The position numbers were made by a program, and so were the translations under genes. Of a stretch of DNA of 8,741 nucleotides, positions 1-7,522 are shown piece by piece (the stretch's first letter is position 1; each line of letters starts with the position of its first letter). Source of the stretch: Colimorpha sp045640985 (GTDB lineage: Bacteria; Bacteroidota; Bacteroidia; Bacteroidales; P3); the NCBI GenBank assembly GCA_045640985.1, contig JAZUFZ010000050.1, positions 1 to 8,741 of the forward strand, given 5' to 3'. The notes beneath the pieces are model-generated. The model was not told the origin of the DNA, made no database searches, and saw nothing but the letters and a program-made list of their open reading frames with translations.

Positions 1-1797
1 ATGGCGGCGCTGGCAGTGCTGGCCGCCTCATGCCAGAAAGAGGGGGTACGTACCCTCACAGCCACCTTTGAACAGTTCGATAACGGAAGCAAGGCCTATA
101 TCGACGGCGAATATTATGCCTGCTGGGAGAATGACGACGCGGTAGCCATCAACGGCACCACCTGCGCCGTAACCCTCACCACCGGGGGCGGCCACGCCAA
201 CAGTGCGGAGATTACCATACCCGGCACTCTCAGCGGAGAGAACCTCCTGGCGTTCTATCCCGCTGATAAGATTACGGACATGTCCGCCGCAGGCGGTACG
301 GTGGATTTCCCACATATACAGACCTATAGGGTGAACGCCGACGGAAAGCAGATCATAGACAACCCCATGGCCGCCTACTGCCCCAGCGACGGCGAGGAAC
401 TGAAGTTCCGCAACCTCGGCTCACTGCTCAAGGTAACCATTCCCAACAACGAAGACATCAAAGCCATACAGGTGAAAGGTATCGACAACCAGATGCTCTG
501 TGGCAAAGCCCAGCTGAAGTTAGACATCAACGGAGAACCGATGCTCAGTTCCTGCACCGGCGGCTTCAGCAGCGTGACGCTCCGCTTCCCCGAAGCCGTG
601 CGCGCCAACGGAAAGAGTTTCTATATTGTGCTGCCCCCCAACGCCGATTTCGAGACCCTTACCATCGCCGTACTCTCCAACAACGGTACCGCCTGGGCCA
701 CCCACGCCAAGACCGCCGACATGGGCCGTGTGGTCTCCCGCAACCATATCGCCGCCATCAGCTATGACCTCAGCCACCACGAGGACTACGACTTCGTGTC
801 CGACTGGACGATACGCTACACCGCCACCGAACGGCTGGTTCCCCACTATGATAACTCAGATTGGGGTACCTTCGGGGCAGAAGAGGCTGCCTATAACTTC
901 GGGTCAGCCAAAGGCCTGATCGTGTTCAACGACATCATCACCAAGATAGGAATCTGGAAATATGAAAGCATAAACAGTCTGCAAAGCTTAAGACTCCCCG
1001 AAAGTGTCACAGAGATTGTAGATGGGGCATTCTCGTATGATGAAAATCTGACTTCCGTCTCGATGCCTGGTGTCACCACAATCGTGGATAATGCGTTCTT
1101 CAGTTGCAACAGTCTGGCCACCGTGGAAATGCCCTACATCACTACAATAGGATCTTACGCATTCGGTGACTGTGCGCTGACATCGCTTTCGCTGCCCTAT
1201 GTCACCACGATAGAATATTGCGCCTTCAGGAATTGCTCAAACCTGGCCTCGGTGGATATGCCCAACGTCACCACGATAGGGGAGTTAGCCTTCGCCGGCA
1301 CTGCACTGCACTCCGTTTCTCTGCCCTGCATCGTCACGGTAGGAGAAAAAGCATTCTCTGATTGTGGTCTGTACTCCGTTTCGCTGCCGGTTGCCACTAC
1401 GTTAAAGTATGGCGCCTTCTGGGGTTGCGCAAACCTGACCACGATCTCGCTGCCTAACGCCATCGTTATAGAGATGTATGCCTTCCGGGAGTGCACCAGA
1501 CTGACCACGATTTCGATACCCAGCGCCACCACGATAGAGTATGGAGCCTTCCGGGAGTGCACCAGCCTGACCACGGTTTCGATTCCCAACGTCACCACGA
1601 TAGGTGAGTATGCCTTCTGGGATTGTACCAGCCTGGCCAACGTCTATACCAAGACGGCTGCGCCCACCATTGAATTAAATGCATTCAAAAATGTGCCCTC
1701 CACCGCCGTTCTCCACCTGCCTTCCGGCCTGGAGGGCAGTGCCTCCGTCAACTGGAGCGGCTGGCCCGGCTCGATTGTCTATGACTACAACGATTAA
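1..1797 (+). CDS. Fimbrillin-like/BspA LRR lipoprotein, copy 1 (5' end outside window)
   Basis: Probable surface lipoprotein, cut by the window edge. The first visible codon (Met-Ala-Ala-Leu) aligns with the middle of the signal peptide of the downstream copies (Met12 of copy 2), so the true start should lie about 11 codons upstream. Visible parts: hydrophobic signal segment with lipobox LAASC (Cys at visible residue 11); a fimbrillin-like domain at about 15-255, recognised from the pattern with AFYPADKI, DFPHIQTYRV, DNPMAAYC, FRNLGSLLKVTI and FYIVLPP; a linker with HHEDYDF; then LRR_5 repeats from residue 327 to 544, a degenerate closing repeat (YTKTAAPT) and a tail with WSGWPG. Its repeat array is the most diverged of the four: three units are 21 residues long, and several lack the usual LTT start. 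The ligand is unknown. BspA-type LRR proteins are known as adhesins or host-protein binders in other Bacteroidota; a role in adhesion here is inference. No promoter is visible because the upstream DNA is missing. Confidence 0.9.
   Translation: MAALAVLAASCQKEGVRTLTATFEQFDNGSKAYIDGEYYACWENDDAVAINGTTCAVTLTTGGGHANSAEITIPGTLSGENLLAFYPADKITDMSAAGGTVDFPHIQTYRVNADGKQIIDNPMAAYCPSDGEELKFRNLGSLLKVTIPNNEDIKAIQVKGIDNQMLCGKAQLKLDINGEPMLSSCTGGFSSVTLRFPEAVRANGKSFYIVLPPNADFETLTIAVLSNNGTAWATHAKTADMGRVVSRNHIAAISYDLSHHEDYDFVSDWTIRYTATERLVPHYDNSDWGTFGAEEAAYNFGSAKGLIVFNDIITKIGIWKYESINSLQSLRLPESVTEIVDGAFSYDENLTSVSMPGVTTIVDNAFFSCNSLATVEMPYITTIGSYAFGDCALTSLSLPYVTTIEYCAFRNCSNLASVDMPNVTTIGELAFAGTALHSVSLPCIVTVGEKAFSDCGLYSVSLPVATTLKYGAFWGCANLTTISLPNAIVIEMYAFRECTRLTTISIPSATTIEYGAFRECTSLTTVSIPNVTTIGEYAFWDCTSLANVYTKTAAPTIELNAFKNVPSTAVLHLPSGLEGSASVNWSGWPGSIVYDYND
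979..1632 (+). repeat. LRR_5 coding repeat array of copy 1 (10 units)
   Basis: One 23-residue cap unit (LQSLRLPESVTEIVDGAF...) is followed by nine units of 21 or 22 residues. The three 21-residue units have lost the residue between the Cys region and the next Leu. Early units are degenerate (YDEN and AGTA in place of the Cys loop). The last three are close to the consensus of copies 2 and 3, which suggests recent import at the 3' side of the array. Confidence 0.88.
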
Positions 1798-1809
1798 AGA
1801 AAAATGATG
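1795..1809 (+). promoter_or_regulatory. Conserved gene junction and translation start of the array
   Basis: The stop TAA, the spacer AGAAAA and the double start ATGATG follow each other without a GGAGG-like Shine-Dalgarno. The same bases recur at 3706-3720 and 5668-5682. Translation probably relies on the A-rich stretch and on coupling to the upstream stop, as is common in Bacteroidota. The identity of the three junctions also marks the boundary of the duplicated unit. Confidence 0.75.
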
Positions 1810-3708
1810 AAAACGAAAAATAACATACGAATCCTGATGGCGGCGCTGGTGATGCTTTCAGCCGCCTCATGCCAGAAAGAGGGGGTACGTACCCTCACAG
1901 CCACCTTTGAACAGTTCGACAACGGAAGCAAGGCCTATATCGATGACGAATATTATGCCTGCTGGGAGAATGACGACGCGGTAGCCATCAACGGCACCAC
2001 CTGCGCCGTAACCCTCACCACCGGGGGCGGCCACGCCAACAGTGCGGAGATCACCGTTCCCGAAGCCCTCAGCGGAGAAAACCTCCTGGCGTTCTATCCC
2101 GCCGGAAAGATTACGGATATGTCCGCCACAGGCGGCACGGTGGATTTCCCCCATATCCAGACCTATAGGGTGAACGCTGACGGAAAGCAGATCATAGACA
2201 ACCCCATGGCCGCCTACTGCCCCAGCGACGGCGAGGAACTGAGGTTCCACAACCTCGGCTCACTGCTCAAGGTGACCATTCCCAACGACGGATACATCAA
2301 AGCCATACAGGTGAAGGGTATCGAAAACCAGATGCTCTGCGGCAAGGCCCAGCTGTGGCTCAATGGTAATGGCGAACCGAGACTCAGTTCCTGTACCGAC
2401 GGCCTCAACAGCGTGACGCTCCGCTTCCCCGAGGCCGTGCGCGCCAACGGCAAGAGTTTCTATATCGTGCTGCCCCCCAACACCGATTTTGCGACCCTCA
2501 CCATAGCCGTGCTCTCCAACGCTGGCACCGTCTGGGCCACCCACGCCAAGACCATACCCCTGGGCAATATGCTGACGGCCAACCATATCGCCGCCTTCAG
2601 CTACGACCTCAGCCACCACGAGGACTACGACTTCGTGTCCGACTGGACGATACGCTACACCGCCACCGAACGGCTGGATCCCAGTGAGGCTACAGATTGG
2701 GGTGACTTCGGGGCAGCAGAGGCCGCCTATAACTTCGGGTCAACCAAGGGCCTGATCGTGTTCAATGACATCATCACCCAAATAGCGCCAAGTGCGTTTA
2801 GTGGCCGTTCGGCATTGCAGAGCATCACCATTCCCGCTTCGGTTACCGAAATCGGAGGTTATGCATTCTCCAGTTGCAGCAATCTGACCACGGTCTCGCT
2901 GCCAAACGTCACCACGATAGACGGGAGAGCCTTCTCTGAGTGCACAAACCTGACCACGGTTTCGCTGCCAAACGTCACCACGATAGGCGGGAGAGCCTTC
3001 TCTGAGTGCACAAAACTGACCACGGTTTCGCTGCCCAGCGTCACCACGATAGGATATGACGTCTTCAGGGGTTGCGCAAAACTGACCACGATCTCGCTGC
3101 CTAACGCCACCACGATAGGATATGGCGCCTTCCGGGGTTGCGCAAACCTGACCACGATCTCGCTGCCTAACGCCATCGTTATAGAGATGTATGCCTTCCG
3201 GGAATGCTCAAACCTGGCCACGTTTTCGCTGCCCAGCGTCACCACGATAGGCGGGAGTGCCTTCTCTGAGTGCACAAACCTGACCACGATCTCGCTGCCC
3301 AACGTCACCACGATAGGTGAGTGTGCCTTCGAGGATTGCACAGAACTGACCACGATCTCGCTGCCCAACGTCACCACGATAGGAAAAGAAGCCTTCACGA
3401 CTTGCACAGAACTGACCACTATCTCGCTGCCCAACGTCACCACGATAGGTGAGTATGCCTTCAGGGGTTGCGAAAACCTGACCACGATTGAGATTCCCAA
3501 CATCACCACGATAGGGGAGTATGCCTTCGAGCATTGCATGTATCTGTCCAATGTCTATTCCAAGACGCAAGCCCCAACCATTAATGATGATGCGTTCTAT
3601 AATGTGCTCTCCATCGCCGTTCTCCACCTGCCTTCCGGCCTGAGCGGCAGTGCCTCCGTCAACTGGAGCGGCTGGCCCGGCTCGATTGTCTATGACTACA
3701 ACGATTAA
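1804..3708 (+). CDS. Fimbrillin-like/BspA LRR lipoprotein, copy 2
   Basis: Complete 634-residue paralogue. It starts with two Met codons (ATGATG); either could be used, and the first is chosen because the same ATGATG follows AGAAAA in all complete copies. A lysine/asparagine-rich n-region, a hydrophobic core (ILMAALVML) and lipobox SAASC put the lipidated Cys at residue 23, followed by QKE. The fimbrillin-like domain spans about 27-268 and the linker about 269-337. The LRR_5 array (338-580) has one 23-residue cap unit and ten 22-residue units, followed by a closing repeat with YSKTQAPT and a tail with WSGWPG. The tail matches copy 1, while the closing repeat matches copy 4. The segment from RLDPSEATDWG through the cap unit matches copy 3. 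It lies six bases after copy 1 and six before copy 3, with no terminator between, so co-transcription is likely. Function is inferred as a cell-surface or outer-membrane binding protein; family assignment is strong, ligand unknown. Confidence 0.93.
   Translation: MMKTKNNIRILMAALVMLSAASCQKEGVRTLTATFEQFDNGSKAYIDDEYYACWENDDAVAINGTTCAVTLTTGGGHANSAEITVPEALSGENLLAFYPAGKITDMSATGGTVDFPHIQTYRVNADGKQIIDNPMAAYCPSDGEELRFHNLGSLLKVTIPNDGYIKAIQVKGIENQMLCGKAQLWLNGNGEPRLSSCTDGLNSVTLRFPEAVRANGKSFYIVLPPNTDFATLTIAVLSNAGTVWATHAKTIPLGNMLTANHIAAFSYDLSHHEDYDFVSDWTIRYTATERLDPSEATDWGDFGAAEAAYNFGSTKGLIVFNDIITQIAPSAFSGRSALQSITIPASVTEIGGYAFSSCSNLTTVSLPNVTTIDGRAFSECTNLTTVSLPNVTTIGGRAFSECTKLTTVSLPSVTTIGYDVFRGCAKLTTISLPNATTIGYGAFRGCANLTTISLPNAIVIEMYAFRECSNLATFSLPSVTTIGGSAFSECTNLTTISLPNVTTIGECAFEDCTELTTISLPNVTTIGKEAFTTCTELTTISLPNVTTIGEYAFRGCENLTTIEIPNITTIGEYAFEHCMYLSNVYSKTQAPTINDDAFYNVLSIAVLHLPSGLSGSASVNWSGWPGSIVYDYND
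2815..3543 (+). repeat. LRR_5 coding repeat array of copy 2 (11 units)
   Basis: One 23-residue cap is followed by ten units of exactly 66 bp. The unit reads LTT(V/I)SLPNVTTIG, two variable residues, AF, two variable residues, C and two further residues. DNA identity between neighbours is high: the units starting at 2881 and 2947 differ mainly in TTIDGR versus TTIGGR and in the last residue. Confidence 0.9.
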
Positions 3709-3714
3709 AGAAAA

Positions 3715-5670
3715 ATGATGAAAACGAAAAACAGCATACGGATCCTGATGGCGGCGCTGGCAGTGCTGTTTGCCTCATGCCAGAAAGAGGGGGTACGCAC
3801 CCTCACCGCCACCTTCGAGCAGTTCGATAACGGAAGCAAGGCCTATATCGACGACGAATATTACGCCTGCTGGGAGGATGACGACGCGGTAGCCGTGAAC
3901 GGCACCCCCTGCGCCGTGACCCTCACCACCGGGGTCGGCCACGCCAACAGTGCGGAGATCACCGTTCCCGAAGCCCTCAGCGGAGAGAACCTCCTGGCGT
4001 TCTATCCCGCTGATAAGATTACGGACATGTCCGCCACAGGCGGCACGGTGGATTTCCCCCATATCCAGACCTATAGGGTGAACGCCGACGGAAAGCAGAT
4101 CATAGACAACCCCATGGCCGCTTACTGCCCCAGCGACGGTGAGGAACTGAAGTTCCGCAACCTCGGTGCCCTGCTGAAGGTGACCATCCCCAACAACGAA
4201 GACATCAAAGCCATACAGGTGAAAGGCTCCGACAGCCAGATGCTCTGCGGCAAGGCCCAGCTGCGGATCAACTACAACGGAGAACCGTCGCTCAGTTCCT
4301 GCACCGGCGGCTTCAGCAGCGTGACGCTCCGCTTCCCCGAAGCCGTGCGCGCCAACGGAAAGAGCTTCTATATCGTGCTGCCCCCCAACGCCGATTTCGA
4401 GACCCTCACCATAGCCGTGCTCCCCAACAACGGTTGCGCCTGGGCCACCCACGCCAAAACGACTGTAATGTATCGTGAAATCTCCCGCAACCATATCGCC
4501 ACCTTCAGCTACGACCTCAGCCACCACGAGGACTACGACTTCGTGGCCGACTGGACGATACGCTACACCGCCACCGAACGGCTGGATCCCAGTGAGGCTA
4601 CAGATTGGGGTGACTTCGGGGCAGAAGAGGCCGCCTATAACTTCGGAGGATCCAAAGGCCTGATCGTGTTCGACGACATCATCACCCAAATAGCGCCAAG
4701 TGCGTTTAGCGGCCGTTCGGCATTGCAGAGCATCACCATCCCCGCTTCGGTTAACGAAATCGGAGAGGATGCATTCTCCAGTTGCAGCAATCTGGATACC
4801 TTTTTGATGCCTGGCGTCACCACGATAGACGGGATAGCCTTCTGGGATTGCACAAACCTGACCACGGTTTCGATACCCAGCGCCACCACGATAGGGGAGT
4901 ACGCCTTCTCTGAGTGCACAAACCTGACCACGGTCTCGCTGCCTAACGCCACCACGATAGGATATAACGCCTTCTGGGGTTGCGCAAACCTGACCACGAT
5001 CTCGCTGCCTAACGCCACTACGGTAGGAGAGAATGCCTTCTATAGCTGCACAAACCTGACCACGATCTCGCTGCCTAACGCCACTACGGTAGGAGATGAC
5101 GCCTTCTGGAGATGCATAAGCCTGACCACGGTTGAAATACCCAACGTCACCACGATAGAGTGCGGAACATTCAGAGAATGCTTGAATCTGACCACGATCT
5201 CGCTGCCTAACGCCACTACGGTAGAAGATGGCGCCTTCGGGTTGAGCGGCTTGACCACGATCTCGCTGCCCAACGTCACCACGATAGGAGAAGAAGCCTT
5301 CGCGGTTTGCACAGAACTGACCACGGTCAGGATTCCCAACGTCACCACGATAGGTGAGTATGCCTTCGAGGGTTGCATAGAACTGACCACGATCTCGCTG
5401 CTCAGCGTCACCACGATAGGGAGATTTGCCTTCGCGCAATGCGAAAACCTGGCCACGGTTTCGATTCCCAACGCTACCACGATGGGGATGTACGCCTTCT
5501 GGAATTGTACCAGCCTGGCCAACGTCTATACCAAGACGGCTGCCCCCACCACTGAATCAAATACATTCAATAATGTGCCCTCCACCGCCGTTCTCCACCT
5601 GCCTTCCAGTCTGGAGGGAACCACTTGGCCCGATTGGCCCGGAACATACGCATACAACTATGGCAATTAA
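3715..5670 (+). CDS. Fimbrillin-like/BspA LRR lipoprotein, copy 3
   Basis: Complete 651-residue paralogue, the longest of the four. Signal peptide with lipobox LFASC puts the lipid Cys at residue 22, followed by QKE. The fimbrillin-like domain is at about 26-267. The LRR_5 array (residues 337-600) has a 23-residue cap and eleven further units, one of which (with GLSG in place of the Cys loop) is 21 residues and lacks the usual Cys. The closing repeat has YTKTAAPT, as in copy 1, but the tail has TTWPDWPG, as in copy 4, so the 3' end is a hybrid of the other copies. Particular to this copy are NEIGEDAF in the cap and several TTVG in place of TTIG. The six-base junctions on either side are the same as elsewhere in the array. 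A binding or adhesion role at the cell surface is inferred from the BspA family; the substrate cannot be read from sequence. Confidence 0.93.
   Translation: MMKTKNSIRILMAALAVLFASCQKEGVRTLTATFEQFDNGSKAYIDDEYYACWEDDDAVAVNGTPCAVTLTTGVGHANSAEITVPEALSGENLLAFYPADKITDMSATGGTVDFPHIQTYRVNADGKQIIDNPMAAYCPSDGEELKFRNLGALLKVTIPNNEDIKAIQVKGSDSQMLCGKAQLRINYNGEPSLSSCTGGFSSVTLRFPEAVRANGKSFYIVLPPNADFETLTIAVLPNNGCAWATHAKTTVMYREISRNHIATFSYDLSHHEDYDFVADWTIRYTATERLDPSEATDWGDFGAEEAAYNFGGSKGLIVFDDIITQIAPSAFSGRSALQSITIPASVNEIGEDAFSSCSNLDTFLMPGVTTIDGIAFWDCTNLTTVSIPSATTIGEYAFSECTNLTTVSLPNATTIGYNAFWGCANLTTISLPNATTVGENAFYSCTNLTTISLPNATTVGDDAFWRCISLTTVEIPNVTTIECGTFRECLNLTTISLPNATTVEDGAFGLSGLTTISLPNVTTIGEEAFAVCTELTTVRIPNVTTIGEYAFEGCIELTTISLLSVTTIGRFAFAQCENLATVSIPNATTMGMYAFWNCTSLANVYTKTAAPTTESNTFNNVPSTAVLHLPSSLEGTTWPDWPGTYAYNYGN
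4723..5514 (+). repeat. LRR_5 coding repeat array of copy 3 (12 units)
   Basis: One 23-residue cap is followed by eleven units, ten of 22 residues and one of 21. It is the longest array in the window. Three neighbouring units around 4990-5100 share the DNA for SLPNATTVG, indicating local duplication. Confidence 0.9.
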
Positions 5671-5676
5671 AGAAAA

Positions 5677-7494
5677 ATGATGAAAATGAAAAACATACGA
5701 ATCCTGGTGGCGGCGCTGGCAGTGCTGTTTGCCTCATGCCAGAAAGAAGGGGTGCGTACCCTCACAGCCACCTTTGAACAGTTCGATAACGGCAGCAAGG
5801 CCTATATCGACGATGAATATTACGCCTGCTGGGAGCATGACGACGCGGTAGCCGTGAACGGCACCCCCTGCGCCGTGACCCTCACCACCGGAGGCGGCCA
5901 CGCCAACAGTGCGGAGATTACCATACCCGGCACTCTCAGCGGAGAGAACCTCCTGGCGTTCTATCCCGCCGGAAAGATTACGGACATGGACGCCGCAGGC
6001 GGTACGGTGGATTTCCCCCATATCCAGACCTATAGGGTGAACGCTGACGGCCGTCAGATCATAGACAACCCCATGGCCGCCTACTGCCCCAGCGACGGCG
6101 AGGAACTGAAGTTCCGCAACCTCGGTGCGCTGCTCAAGGTAACCATACCCAACAACGAAAGCATCAAAGCCATACAGGTGAAAGGCATCGAAAACCAGAT
6201 GCTCTGCGGCAAGGCCCAGCTGCGGTTCGACAATAACGGCGATCCGTCGCTTACCTCCTGCACCGGCGGCAGCAGCAGCGTGACCCTCCGCTTCCCCGAA
6301 GCCGTGCGTGCCAACGGCAAGAGTTTCTATATCGTGCTGCCCCCCAACACCAACTTCGAGACCCTCACCATAGCCGTGCTCTCCAACGCTGGCACCGCCT
6401 GGGCCACCCACGCCAAGACCACCTATATGGGCCGCGGGCTGCTCCGCAACCAGATCGCCGCTTTCAGCTACGACCTCAGCCACCACGAGGACTACGACTT
6501 CGTGGCCGACTGGACAATACGCTACAGTGCCACCGCGCGGGTGGAATCCAGCACCTCGGATTGGGGCACCTTCGGGGCAGAAGAGGCTGCCTATAATTTT
6601 TCGGGCTCCAAAGGCTTGATCGTGTTCGACGACATCATCACCAAGATAGGGTCAAATGCGTTTCGCAACTGTTCGGCATTGCAGAGCATCTCCATTCCCA
6701 CTTCGGTTACCGAAATCGGGAATTATGTTTTCTATCAATGCGCAAGCCTGACTACGGTTTCACTGCCCGACGCAACCACGATAGGATATAACGTCTTCTA
6801 TCAATGCACAAACCTGACCACGGTTTCACTGCCTAATGCCACCACGATAGGGGAGAACGCCTTCTATCAATGCACAAGCCTGACCACGGTTTCACTGCCC
6901 GGCGCAACCACGATAGGATATGACGCCTTCCGGAGTTGTGCAAGCCTGACCACGGTTTCACTGCCCAGCGCCACCACGATAGGGATGGGAGTCTTCCGGA
7001 ATTGCACAAGCCTGATCACGGTTTCGCTGCCTAATGCCACTATGATAGGGGAGAACGCCTTCTATCAATGCACAAACCTGACCACGGTTTCACTGCCTAA
7101 CGTCACTACGATAGGTGAGTTCGCCTTCCGGGAGAGCGGGTTGACTTCACTTTCGCTGCCCAGCGCCACCACGATAGAAAGGGATGCCTTCTTGAGTTGC
7201 GCAAGCCTGACTATGGTTTCACTGCCCAGCGCCACCACGATAGGAGGGGACGCCTTCAGGTATTGCACAAAACTGACTACGATTGAGCTTCCCAACGTCA
7301 CCACGATAGGGGAGTATGCCTTCGAGGGTTGCGGGAATCTGTCCCATGTCTATTCCAAGACGCAAGCCCCAACCATTAAAGAGCATGCGTTCAAAGATGT
7401 GCCCACCACCCCCGTTCTCCACCTGCCTTCCAGCCTGAGCGGAACCACTTGGCCCGATTGGCCCGGCCAGTACGCCTACGACTACAACGATTAA
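5677..7494 (+). CDS. Fimbrillin-like/BspA LRR lipoprotein, copy 4 (last of array)
   Basis: Complete 605-residue paralogue and the last of the array. The signal peptide is two residues shorter than that of copy 2 (MMKMKNIRILV start) with lipobox LFASC, Cys at residue 21, then QKE. The fimbrillin-like domain is at about 25-266. The LRR_5 array (335-554) has a cap and nine units, many with a YQC loop found in no other copy. Six of its eight internal Ser-Leu-Pro units use TCA for the Ser, a synonymous marker absent at this position in copies 1-3, so the array has been homogenised internally. The closing repeat has YSKTQAPT, as in copy 2, and the tail TTWPDWPG, as in copy 3. The stop is followed by AGAA, the beginning of the junction seen after the other copies, and then the sequence diverges into a terminator. 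The gene is therefore the end of the transcription unit. Family assignment is firm; specific function is not known. Confidence 0.93.
   Translation: MMKMKNIRILVAALAVLFASCQKEGVRTLTATFEQFDNGSKAYIDDEYYACWEHDDAVAVNGTPCAVTLTTGGGHANSAEITIPGTLSGENLLAFYPAGKITDMDAAGGTVDFPHIQTYRVNADGRQIIDNPMAAYCPSDGEELKFRNLGALLKVTIPNNESIKAIQVKGIENQMLCGKAQLRFDNNGDPSLTSCTGGSSSVTLRFPEAVRANGKSFYIVLPPNTNFETLTIAVLSNAGTAWATHAKTTYMGRGLLRNQIAAFSYDLSHHEDYDFVADWTIRYSATARVESSTSDWGTFGAEEAAYNFSGSKGLIVFDDIITKIGSNAFRNCSALQSISIPTSVTEIGNYVFYQCASLTTVSLPDATTIGYNVFYQCTNLTTVSLPNATTIGENAFYQCTSLTTVSLPGATTIGYDAFRSCASLTTVSLPSATTIGMGVFRNCTSLITVSLPNATMIGENAFYQCTNLTTVSLPNVTTIGEFAFRESGLTSLSLPSATTIERDAFLSCASLTMVSLPSATTIGGDAFRYCTKLTTIELPNVTTIGEYAFEGCGNLSHVYSKTQAPTIKEHAFKDVPTTPVLHLPSSLSGTTWPDWPGQYAYDYND
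6679..7338 (+). repeat. LRR_5 coding repeat array of copy 4 (10 units)
   Basis: One 23-residue cap is followed by nine units, eight of 22 residues and one of 21 (ending in RESG). Four units, the cap included, carry the loop FYQC. The two with GENAFYQC (near 6850 and 7050) are nearly identical at DNA level, pointing to duplication within the array. Confidence 0.9.
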
Positions 7495-7522
7495 AGAATT
7501 GCCATAAAATCAGTGAAAAATG

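Noticed and set aside
1..3. ATG at position 1 as the true start of copy 1
   Set aside because: It aligns with an internal Met of the signal peptide in copies 2 and 3; using it would drop the positively charged n-region. The gene is taken as cut by the window edge.
3775..5439. Long open frame of 554 codons on the - strand, and shorter ones opposite the other copies
   Set aside because: They lie exactly opposite the lipoprotein genes, recur at the same place in each copy, and translate to low-complexity repeats (RGDVGQRDRGQ) that mirror the LRR codons. No start context or known domain is seen.
512..6447. Diversity-generating retroelement target in the hypervariable patches
   Set aside because: Changes are not centred on adenines, no AAY-rich variable region with a matching template repeat is seen, and no reverse transcriptase lies in the window.
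979..7338. CRISPR array, because of regular 66-bp spacing of near-identical DNA
   Set aside because: The whole unit is coding and in frame, with no separation into constant repeats and unrelated spacers.
1741..7494. Type IX secretion C-terminal domain in the aromatic tails
   Set aside because: The tails are only about 20 residues and lack the beta-sandwich domain expected; the lipoprotein signal already explains export.
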